Assembly: GCA_964624585.1 (NCBI GenBank)
Contig: CAZUXE010000038.1
Location: forward strand, 1-17,247
Length of the DNA: 17,247 nt
Source: CAZUXE01 sp964624585
GTDB lineage: Bacteria > Hydrothermota > Tepidihabitantia > B3-TA06
Reading direction: 5' to 3'
Positions 7,209 through 13,109 of this stretch are shown here, piece after piece. The notes beneath the pieces are model-generated. The model was not told the origin of the DNA. It saw nothing but the letters and a program-made list of their open reading frames with translations, and ran no database searches. The position numbers were made by a program, and so were the translations under genes. Within the stretch, counting starts at the first letter, position 1; each line of letters starts with the position of its first letter.

Positions 7209-8465
7209 ATGAACAAACCTGAACATCCAACAGGTCATAGCGCGCTTGTAACTGCAGCTGGATGCAAGCTCAATCAGGCTGAAGGCGATTTATGGAAATC
7301 CTGGTTTGCATCCCAAGGTTACGAAGTGCTGAATGGTCTTGAGGATTCTGATGACCCTGAGGTTTGTTTAGTAACAACATGTACAGTTACCAAGGCGGCG
7401 GACAGAAGTTCCATTAACCTTATCCGCCGCCTTCACCGTAAGTACCCTAAGGCCAAAATAAAAGTTACCGGATGCGGAGCGCAAAGGATTTGTGAAAAAA
7501 TGAAAAATCTTCCAGGAGTATCTGAGGTAATCACTTATTCTGACAAGGAAGAGCTAATTCAAAATATACTTTTTGACAAAACTGAAAACGCAAACTACAT
7601 CAGCCGCAACAGAGCTTTCTTAAGGGTTGGTGACGGCTGCAACCGCAAATGTTCATACTGCATTGTATCAAGAGTACGTGGAAAGCTACACTCTAAACCT
7701 ATGGAAGATATTATAAACGAATTAATAATGCTGCGCAACAAAGGCTTCGGCGAAGTGGTTTTGGTAGCCTTGAATTTAGGGATTTGGGGTAATGAAAGGG
7801 GTGAGAAACTTGCTCAATTAATAAAAACAATAGGAGATAAGCAAACTGAAATGCCTCGAATTCGCCTGACCTCCCTTGAACCGGATACTGTAGATAACGA
7901 ACTTCTGCAAGCTATTACAGAAAGTGAAAATATTTGTCCTCATTTTCATATTCCCCTTCAATCGGGAGACGACCGTATTTTACAAGAAATGCAAAGACCC
8001 TATATAAGCAAGGACTTCGCGAACTTAACTACAAAAATACGCAAACAATTCCCTAACGCTTGTATAGGTACCGATATAATAACCTCAACGCCCAGCGAAG
8101 ATGAGCTTAGCTTCAAGAAAACTGTTGACTTTTTGAATAATATGCCGCTTGACTATATTCACGCATTCACCTACTCGCCCCGCCCCGGAACCCCTATGTT
8201 TGAAAAAACTAAGCAAAACCTTAGCGAGAGTCCTAAAAAAAGAACTAAGACTTTAAGAGAAATGTCGGCTATTAAAAATCTTCAATTCAGAAAACGCTTT
8301 GAGGGCAAAAAAAGAGAATGTGTTATACTTGCCGAAAACCGGGTTTTAACGGATAATTACATTGACATCGCAATTCCCGGAACAAATAAATCGCCCAGGT
8401 CGCTAAATATGGTTAAAATCATTGAAGCGAATCGGCAAAAAACCCGTGGAGAAATTTGTGAATAA
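7209..8465 (+). CDS. mtaB: tRNA t6A37 methylthiotransferase (MtaB family)
   Basis: A radical-SAM iron-sulfur enzyme that adds a methylthio group to N6-threonylcarbamoyladenosine at position 37 of tRNAs reading ANN codons. The 418 residues begin with the UPF0004 domain, whose cluster cysteines appear as Cys19 (AAGCKLNQAE), Cys58 (TTCTVT) and Cys89 (TGCGAQ). The radical-SAM triad CNRKCSYC follows at Cys144, Cys148 and Cys151. Later family blocks include RLTSLEP, HIPLQSGDD and YSPRPGTP. The N-terminal pattern fits MtaB better than MiaB or RimO. The C-terminal TRAM-like part is short. The start ATG at 7209 has no obvious Shine-Dalgarno sequence and follows a hairpin. The end overlaps the rlmN start by eight bases. 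Confidence 0.9.
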   Translation: MNKPEHPTGHSALVTAAGCKLNQAEGDLWKSWFASQGYEVLNGLEDSDDPEVCLVTTCTVTKAADRSSINLIRRLHRKYPKAKIKVTGCGAQRICEKMKNLPGVSEVITYSDKEELIQNILFDKTENANYISRNRAFLRVGDGCNRKCSYCIVSRVRGKLHSKPMEDIINELIMLRNKGFGEVVLVALNLGIWGNERGEKLAQLIKTIGDKQTEMPRIRLTSLEPDTVDNELLQAITESENICPHFHIPLQSGDDRILQEMQRPYISKDFANLTTKIRKQFPNACIGTDIITSTPSEDELSFKKTVDFLNNMPLDYIHAFTYSPRPGTPMFEKTKQNLSESPKKRTKTLREMSAIKNLQFRKRFEGKKRECVILAENRVLTDNYIDIAIPGTNKSPRSLNMVKIIEANRQKTRGEICE

Positions 8466-9486
8466 TGATTTGAAAAGTTTTACCCGTGGCAAGCTTACAG
8501 AAGAGTTAACTCGATTGGGATTGCCTGACTTCAGAACCAAACAGATTTTCAAGTGGCTCTGGCAGAAAGGCGTTACACATTGGGAAGAGATGACAGATAT
8601 CGCCAAACCTTTGAGAGAAGAACTTTCAACCCGTTTTTATATAAGTGAACTTAAGCAAAAAAGCAGACTCGGCTCTGCAAAACATGGTGCGGTTAAGTAT
8701 CTGTTCCAATTGGGAGACGGCAAAGAAATTGAATCTGTATGGCTCAAAGACGCCAACAGACGAACGGTATGTGTTTCAACTCAGGTTGGATGCAATCTTG
8801 GCTGCAATTTCTGCAGAACCTCCCACATGGGCTTTAAGAGAAACTTAACTGCTGGGGAGATAGCCGGACAGGTTATTAAAGTGGCAAAAGGACAATCGGA
8901 ACGCATTACAAACGTCGTCTTCATGGGTATGGGCGAACCTCTTTTGAACTACGACGCGACTCTGGATGCGGCACGAATTCTAAACGATGATTTTGGATTA
9001 AAAATAGGCGCTCGTAAGATTACTATATCTACAGCCGGAGTTATTCCGGGAATAAAGAAAATGGCAGGGGAACCTGAACAATTCAAGCTTGCGGTATCTC
9101 TCAACGCTGCTGACCAAAAAACCAGAGAACGCCTAATGCCTATTTCAACCCAATACCCGCTAAACAAGCTTATTCCTGCCATAAAGGAATTCATAAGAAT
9201 CAAAAATAAGCGTGTAACTTTCGAATATGTGATGCTTAAAAATATCAATGATACCCGTAAGGACGCTGAAAATTTAATAATGCTGCTTTCAGGAATACCT
9301 TGCAAAATAAATCTAATACCTTTCAACGCATATCCCGGATGCGCTTTTGAACCAAGCTCCGAAGGACACATTGCCGGATTTAGAGCTTGGCTTATGCCTC
9401 ACCTACCAACGGTAACGATACGTAAAAGTCAAGGTTCTAAAATTTTGGCAGGATGCGGTCAGCTTGCAGTAGAAAAAAATACTTAG
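8458..9486 (+). CDS. rlmN: Dual-specificity 23S rRNA A2503 / tRNA A37 C2-methyltransferase
   Basis: A radical-SAM enzyme that methylates C2 of A2503 in 23S rRNA, and in some bacteria A37 of certain tRNAs. It supports peptidyl-transferase centre function and fidelity. With the GTG at 8458 it is 342 residues, normal for the family. The radical-SAM cysteines CNLGCNFC are Cys112, Cys116 and Cys119. The two catalytic cysteines match Cys105 (RTVCVSTQVG) and Cys333 (AGCGQL), and a GMGEPL motif is present. GTG 8458 is preferred because GGAG at 8448-8451 lies 6 bases upstream; a TTG at 8422 would overlap mtaB by 44 bases. It is the last gene of the operon; I see no strong terminator after it. Confidence 0.95.
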   Translation: MNNDLKSFTRGKLTEELTRLGLPDFRTKQIFKWLWQKGVTHWEEMTDIAKPLREELSTRFYISELKQKSRLGSAKHGAVKYLFQLGDGKEIESVWLKDANRRTVCVSTQVGCNLGCNFCRTSHMGFKRNLTAGEIAGQVIKVAKGQSERITNVVFMGMGEPLLNYDATLDAARILNDDFGLKIGARKITISTAGVIPGIKKMAGEPEQFKLAVSLNAADQKTRERLMPISTQYPLNKLIPAIKEFIRIKNKRVTFEYVMLKNINDTRKDAENLIMLLSGIPCKINLIPFNAYPGCAFEPSSEGHIAGFRAWLMPHLPTVTIRKSQGSKILAGCGQLAVEKNT

Positions 9487-9811
9487 CCTATCCCCTATGT
9501 TATTGATAACAGACAGCTATTATTGCAGACTGCCCTAAACCTTTCTACAGCTTTAGGAAAATGCTATAGCGAAAGTTGAATACAGCCCCACAGAATGCAA
9601 TTAAACTTGATAGACGCTAGGGGATTGATTAATTCCTTAGCTTTTTCATTTTATCTTCACCGTAATCTGTCGTTTACAAATTCTTATCTGACAAGTTTAA
9701 TAGCGAATTGTTGAATTACTTCAAGTAACCTAAAACCCTTTTACTAAAGCTTAAAATTTAAGACTCAAGTTTGGTACTTAAGACTTAAGGACATCTCTAA
9801 GCTCTAAAATC
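9487..9811. other. Intergenic region between convergent genes
   Basis: This 325-base stretch lies between the 3' ends of rlmN and the metal permease. I see no gene, no strong hairpin terminator and no promoter. Near its right end are short A/T-rich repeats built on CTTAAG and AAGCTTAAA (about 9745-9790), too imperfect to call an element. Confidence 0.5.
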
Positions 9812-11116
9812 CTAATCTTTATGTGATGTAGAGCAAGCTGAAGATCCACAACCGCAACTATTATGAGACTCTTTACTGTGAAATTCATCAGCATGAGACT
9901 CATCNNNNNNNNNNNNNNNNNNNNNNNNNNNNNNNNNNNNNNNNNNNNNNNNNNNNNNNNNNNNNNNNNNNNNNNNNNNNNNNNNNNNNNNNNNNNNNNN
10001 NNNNTCATCAGCATGAGACTCATCGCCTTCGTCATGATGATGGTGGTGGTGTTTTCCTGAAAGAATTGATTTTCCTATCTGAAAGGCAATAAGAACAAGA
10101 ATAACTGCAGAGGAAATAACTTTAATAATCTTCGGGAATTCCAAAGTACCAAGCATTTTCCCACCCGATACTGCAGCAGCGTCCCAGGGAATAATCAAGT
10201 TAAAAAGAAAACCCATACCAAGTGATACCATTATAATGGATACAAGATAGATAATAAGCGATTTCCTACCCAGTGTTTTGGATACAACCGTTACGGTAAT
10301 TGCGTTAGTTGCAGGGCCTGCTATAAGAAATACAAGAGCCGCGCCAGGAGAGATACCCTTAAGAATAAGAGCTGCGGCAATTGGAAGCGAACCAGTAGCG
10401 CAGATGTAGAGAGGCATACTAAGAACAAGCATAAGAAGCATTTGCAGAATAGGCGACGAAAGATAGGCGCCTATAAGTTCGGCAGGAAGAAAGTAAGAGA
10501 TAGCTCCTCCAATTACCGTACCAATAAGTACCCACTTACCTATATCGGCCATTAGTTCGCCAAAAGAATAGGCTATCATGGTTTTCATTCGCTCGGCAAA
10601 ACTGTGACTATGACCGTCATCTTCATTACCGCAAACCACGCAATTCTTATTTTTAGCGTTTTCTTTAACAGCATCCGACGAAGTATCTAGAATATTAGCG
10701 CCTAATCCTGAAATTAGACCTGCGAAGAATGAAGCTAGGATGCGATAGATAGTAAATATTGGACCAAGTAGTGAATATGTTGCCAAAATTGAATCAGCGC
10801 CAGAAGTTGGAGTTGAGATAAGAAAAGCCAAAGCCGCGCCTCTGCTGGCACCATTTTTCCGAAGGGTAGATATTGCAGGAATTACAGAACAGGAACATAA
10901 GGGAAGAGGAATACCGAAAAGAGTTGCCTTTAGAACTGAACCAAAACTCGACTTCCCCAAATGCTTTGCAATCTGTCGTACAGAAAAGAAAACGTGGAGT
11001 ATTCCTGCAAAAATAAAGCCAATAATTAAATAAGGCGCCATTTCCAAAAGAAGATGCCATGATTCAAGCGACACTCCTTTTAGGGCGGCCCACAACCAGG
11101 CAATCACCGCCTGCAT
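9812..11116 (-). CDS. Metal-efflux permease of the UPF0718/SO_0444 type with a His/Cys-rich tail
   Basis: An integral inner-membrane permease (DUF318/UPF0718 family); some members are linked to copper or zinc efflux. About eight hydrophobic segments surround two family blocks: PLPLCSCSVIP with Cys74 and Cys76, and a later LPIAAALILKG...AGPATNA region. The central cytoplasmic-type loop carries a CVVC pair (Cys159, Cys162) and HSHS. After the last helix come six histidines (356-361), Asp/Glu/His sequence, and a CGCGSSAC end, all likely metal ligands. A 100-N gap cuts the tail. The frame is open through it, and overlapping the identical 20-base flanks gives 394 residues. The ATG at 11116 follows AAGGAAAATAA. 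Metal binding is well supported; which metal is not known. Confidence 0.85.
   Translation of the reverse strand: MQAVIAWLWAALKGVSLESWHLLLEMAPYLIIGFIFAGILHVFFSVRQIAKHLGKSSFGSVLKATLFGIPLPLCSCSVIPAISTLRKNGASRGAALAFLISTPTSGADSILATYSLLGPIFTIYRILASFFAGLISGLGANILDTSSDAVKENAKNKNCVVCGNEDDGHSHSFAERMKTMIAYSFGELMADIGKWVLIGTVIGGAISYFLPAELIGAYLSSPILQMLLMLVLSMPLYICATGSLPIAAALILKGISPGAALVFLIAGPATNAITVTVVSKTLGRKSLIIYLVSIIMVSLGMGFLFNLIIPWDAAAVSGGKMLGTLEFPKIIKVISSAVILVLIAFQIGKSILSGKHHHHHHDEGDESHADXXXXXXXXXXXXXXXXXXXXXXXXXXXXXXXXXXDESHADEFHSKESHNSCGCGSSACSTSHKD
9905..10004. other. Assembly gap of 100 Ns inside the metal permease gene
   Basis: Exactly 100 Ns, flanked by the same 20 bases on both sides (9885-9904 and 10005-10024). 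Removing the Ns and one flank takes out 120 bases, a multiple of three, so the frame holds. The gap is either an unmerged overlap or hides extra copies of a short His/Asp repeat. Confidence 0.95.
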
Positions 11117-11151
11117 TTATTTTCCTTCAGCAAGTAAGTATTCATACTGAT

Positions 11152-11179
11152 ATTCTAGGGCTTGTGTGTAAAAAGTCAA
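11152..11179 (-). promoter_or_regulatory. Promoter of the metal permease, overlapping the upstream terminator
   Basis: On the minus strand TTGACT (11179-11174) is followed by 16 bases and TAGAAT (11157-11152). The first bases of the -35 box belong to the closing stem of the terminator at 11170-11200, and the terminator T-run lies in the spacer. The leader to the ATG is about 30 bases. I saw no metal-regulator operator that I could name. Confidence 0.6.
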
Positions 11180-11200
11180 GGGGAAGCACGCTTCCCCTTG
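11170..11200 (-). terminator. Intrinsic terminator of the cyclophilin gene
   Basis: CAAGGGGAAG (11177-11186) and CTTCCCCTTG (11191-11200) form a perfect 10-base stem with a 4-base loop. On the minus strand it is followed by ACTTTTT. It begins 32 bases past the stop of the cyclophilin gene. Confidence 0.88.
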
Positions 11201-11232
11201 GAGATTATTCAATATGGTAGACTTATTTTGAC

Positions 11233-11763
11233 TTAATCGCCTTCCTTGATAGTTACGCTAAGCACAGTATCGAATTTCTCAATTGAATCAAGAACATTCA
11301 GACCGGCAATAGCCTGACCGATAATTGTATACTTGCCATCCAGCTCTGAACAATCTTTTTTGCAGATAATAAACTGTGAAGAAGTAGTCAACGGCTTACC
11401 GAAATTAATCATAGACAGTGTTCCTCTTTTATGATGAAGAGTTGTATCTATCTCTTCCTTAAAGAGCTTTCCGGAATGTCCAGTACCATCATTATTAGGA
11501 CAGCCGGATTGTATAATTCCGGGAGTGGAAATCCGCCAAACCTGCAAGCCGTTATAAAAACTGTCTCTAGCAAGCTTTATGAATTGCTTGGTTATATTGG
11601 GCGCCTTATCTGGATAAAGCTTAAAAACTACAACCCCGCGATTTTTGAACTCAATTGACGCTGTTGCATTTTGGAAAGTTTCCGGTTCAGCTTTCTTTGA
11701 ACCGCAAGCTAAAGCGGTAAGAACAACAAAAACCGAACAGATTAGAAAGATACGGTTACGCAT
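11233..11763 (-). CDS. Cyclophilin-type peptidyl-prolyl cis-trans isomerase, lipoprotein
   Basis: Cyclophilins catalyse cis-trans isomerisation of Xaa-Pro bonds during protein folding. This 176-residue protein has a lipoprotein-type signal ending in LTALAC, with the acylated Cys at residue 20, so it probably works in the periplasm on a lipid anchor. The cyclophilin domain spans about residues 33-172. It shows KLYPDKAPNITKQFIKLA, FYNGLQVWRI and GCPNNDGTG, then GTLSMINFG and SSQFIICK, which correspond to the family active-site regions. FHR, usual in the FYDGxxFHR block, reads VWR here, a common bacterial variation. The ATG follows AAGGAGG. It has its own promoter and terminator. The lipobox has Ala at -3, slightly atypical. 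Confidence 0.9.
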   Translation of the reverse strand: MRNRIFLICSVFVVLTALACGSKKAEPETFQNATASIEFKNRGVVVFKLYPDKAPNITKQFIKLARDSFYNGLQVWRISTPGIIQSGCPNNDGTGHSGKLFKEEIDTTLHHKRGTLSMINFGKPLTTSSQFIICKKDCSELDGKYTIIGQAIAGLNVLDSIEKFDTVLSVTIKEGD

Positions 11764-11785
11764 GAATCCTCCTTGTTATATTAGG

Positions 11786-11813
11786 ATAATATTGCAATTT
11801 ACACTAAGGTCAA
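11786..11813 (-). promoter_or_regulatory. Promoter of the cyclophilin gene
   Basis: On the minus strand TTGACC (11813-11808) is followed by 16 bases and TATTAT (11791-11786). The leader is about 15-20 bases and holds the AAGGAGG ribosome site. Confidence 0.65.
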
Positions 11814-12027
11814 GCTCTTTTGAAAGAATTAGAATGCAAGAAATAACGAAGAACACAGTTATTTCATAAACGCTTAGAGAAAAGTATATATATAATTCTA
11901 TGGATTTTGCCCACCTTTTAGTAAAAAGAAGGTCAGGCTGGGGTTTGCTTCATCAACAAGCTTTGCCTCCCAATCACGCGCTCTAAAGGTGTGTGAATAT
12001 AGCGCGCATAGATAATTTTCTTAACCC

Positions 12028-12056
12028 TTGACATAGGTACAACTTATGCTTATAAT
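12028..12056 (+). promoter_or_regulatory. Perfect-consensus sigma-70 promoter of the HU operon
   Basis: TTGACA (12028-12033), a 17-base spacer, and TATAAT (12051-12056) match the consensus exactly. The transcript should start near 12063 and have a leader of about 110 bases. This is the strongest promoter in the window, fitting an abundant nucleoid protein, a ribosomal-type protein and a tRNA. Confidence 0.88.
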
Positions 12057-12100
12057 CACCATTAGTGCAATTAGCTCTTTGTGAAATCAGAGTCTAACTT

Positions 12101-12124
12101 AAAAAAGCGCGAAGCGATTTTTTT
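12101..12124 (+). terminator. Terminator-like hairpin in the HU leader
   Basis: An A6 run and CGC pair with GCG and a T7 run around a GAA loop, with one G/A mismatch between the two stem parts. It lies about 40-60 bases below the predicted transcript start and 48 bases before the HU start codon. A stem ending in a T-run inside a leader suggests attenuation, but the G/C part is only three pairs, so the terminator may be weak. A second small hairpin, ACGC/GCGT around GAAG, lies near 12136-12150. Confidence 0.4.
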
Positions 12125-12171
12125 GTGAGATTGGTGACGCGAAGGCGTACCTTAGACAAAGGAGGAGCCTG

Positions 12172-12462
12172 ATGAGCGTACGTAAAGCGGATTTAGTCGA
12201 GGTAATCGAAAAACAAATCGGCCCTCGAGTAACAAAAAAGGATATAGCTCTCATAATTAACCTATTCTTAAAGGAAGTTTCCAATATGCTCTCCGATGGA
12301 AAAAGAATAGAGATTCGTGGCTTCGGCGTGTTCAAAACTAAGAAACGCAATGCGAAAATCGCTCGCAATCCCAGAACGGGTAGAGAGATTCATATTCCAG
12401 CCCGTCTGGTGCCGGTTTTCAAACCGTCGAAGATATTGAAACAAATAGTAACACAAAAATAA
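12172..12462 (+). CDS. HU/IHF-family DNA-binding protein
   Basis: A small dimeric histone-like protein that bends and compacts DNA in the nucleoid. The 96 residues cover the whole family fold: an N-terminal helical part starting VRKADLVEVIEK, the conserved IEIRGFGVFKTKKRNAKIAR region, and the DNA-arm motif RNPRTGREIHIPA followed by PVFKPSKILKQIV. Pro in RNPRTG is the residue that intercalates in this family. AAAGGAGGAG lies about 4 bases before the ATG. Sequence does not settle HU versus an IHF-like subunit. It heads a transcript with the 29-residue basic protein and tRNA-Arg, under a consensus promoter. Confidence 0.95.
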   Translation: MSVRKADLVEVIEKQIGPRVTKKDIALIINLFLKEVSNMLSDGKRIEIRGFGVFKTKKRNAKIARNPRTGREIHIPARLVPVFKPSKILKQIVTQK

Positions 12463-12481
12463 AAAAGGTAGGCTTACATAA

Positions 12482-12571
12482 ATGCCCTGCGGTCGTAAAC
12501 GCAAATTAAAAAAAGTAAAACGTCATAAGTTTAAGAAACGACGCAAGATGATGAGAAAGAGGCGTCGCTAG
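12482..12571 (+). CDS. AURKAIP1/COX24 (mS38/bS22-like) small basic ribosomal-type protein
   Basis: A 29-residue protein in which 18 residues are Lys or Arg. It begins MPCGRKRK and continues with KRHKFKKRRK and a run of arginines. This fits the bacterial AURKAIP1/COX24 family, whose Bacteroidetes members I recall as about 30 residues starting MP-G-K-KRK with a central HK-KKR. Relatives are mitochondrial ribosomal protein mS38 and mycobacterial bS22, which bind rRNA on the small subunit. It lies 19 bases after the HU stop, with AAGGTAGG about 10 bases upstream of the ATG, and its stop is one base before tRNA-Arg. Family assignment is from pattern recall, not a search. Confidence 0.75.
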   Translation: MPCGRKRKLKKVKRHKFKKRRKMMRKRRR

Positions 12572-12572
12572 T

Positions 12573-12646
12573 GCGCCCGTAGCTCAGACGGATAGAGCAT
12601 CACGCTCCGGACGTGAAGGTCGTAGGTTCGAGTCCTGTCGGGCGCA
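12573..12646 (+). tRNA. tRNA-Arg (anticodon CCG)
   Basis: A 74-base cloverleaf. The acceptor stem pairs GCGCCCG with CGGGCGC, with discriminator A at 12646. The D arm is GCTC/GAGC. The anticodon stem TCACG/CGTGA encloses the loop CTCCGGA, giving anticodon CCG, which reads CGG arginine codons. The T arm has the TTCGAGT loop. The 3' CCA is not encoded (CTT follows). It starts one base after the small basic protein stop, so it must be cut out of the HU transcript. Confidence 0.96.
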
Positions 12647-12672
12647 CTTAAGTAAGAACAAACATGAAATTT

Positions 12673-12720
12673 CAAGCGTGCTTAAGTTGGCAAATCCAAG
12701 ATAGGCACGCTTGCTTTTTT
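12673..12720 (+). terminator. Intrinsic terminator after tRNA-Arg
   Basis: CAAGCGTGC (12673-12681) pairs with GCACGCTTG (12705-12713), and T6 follows at 12715-12720. The long loop contains an inner TTGG/CCAA stem. It closes the HU, small basic protein, tRNA-Arg transcript. Confidence 0.85.
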
Positions 12721-12923
12721 ACAAACCGGAATTGTTATCTGCACCCACTATTTCAATAAACGCTCTTATATTTATCTATAGAATCGGCTTAGGATGAACA
12801 TGTAAATACCGCTAACAGATACTCTTGTTTGCAAACACTTAATTTATTTAAGATATGATTGATTGTTGATAGGCCAATTTTGATTTTTAGGACAAATGGA
12901 CAAAAAATCTTCAGTTTTGCATA
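12721..12923. other. Upstream region of murA with a palindrome
   Basis: No gene is evident. A perfect 12-base palindrome, TGTTTGCAAACA, lies at 12826-12837. Just downstream is TATGAT (12854-12859), a possible -10 box. The only -35-like hexamer, TTGCAA (12829-12834), overlaps the palindrome with a long 19-base spacer. This could be a regulated murA promoter, but the match is weak. Confidence 0.35.
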
Positions 12924-13097
12924 ATGGAATTGGATTTTGTTATGGAGAAATTTGGATTTACTGTAACGACTGAGTATACAAAAATATCACGTGGAGTTAA
13001 ACTTGATAAACAGGCGTTTAGCAGAGAAAATTCAACATTTTGGATATATACATTGCGCAACAATTTCGCTCAGACAGTAGCTTTATGCTACTTTTAG
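12924..13097 (+). CDS. Possible 57-residue protein of unknown function, or gene remnant
   Basis: An open frame of 57 codons runs from ATG 12924 to TAG 13095-13097, ending 12 bases before murA. Its product begins MELDFVMEKFGF and contains TVTTEYTKISRGVKLDK and FWIYTLR. The residue mix looks protein-like, but I recognise no family. There is no clear ribosome site before the ATG. Another frame from ATG 12896, preceded by AGGA, reads 25 codons and stops at 12973, so the region may be a decayed gene with a frameshift. Low confidence. Confidence 0.25.
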   Translation: MELDFVMEKFGFTVTTEYTKISRGVKLDKQAFSRENSTFWIYTLRNNFAQTVALCYF

Positions 13098-13109
13098 AAG
13101 GAAGCACTG

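Larger units (their letters stand above)
11764..12171. other. Divergent intergenic region between the cyclophilin gene and the HU operon
   Basis: This holds the minus-strand cyclophilin promoter on the left and the HU promoter and leader on the right. Between them (about 11880-12010) are several imperfect hairpins, including CGCGCT (11977-11982) pairing with AGCGCG (12001-12006) and ACCTT/AAGGT near 11925. A small unlisted RNA cannot be excluded, but I recognise none. A 28-codon open frame at 11900 has no ribosome site and is not called. Confidence 0.45.

Noticed and set aside
8422..8457. Upstream TTG start for rlmN
   Set aside because: It would overlap mtaB by 44 bases. The GTG at 8458 has GGAG six bases upstream and gives the normal family length.
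11900..11986. Open frame of 28 codons in the cyclophilin-HU intergenic region
   Set aside because: It has no ribosome site and no recognisable product, and it overlaps sequence that can form hairpins. A length this short is expected by chance.
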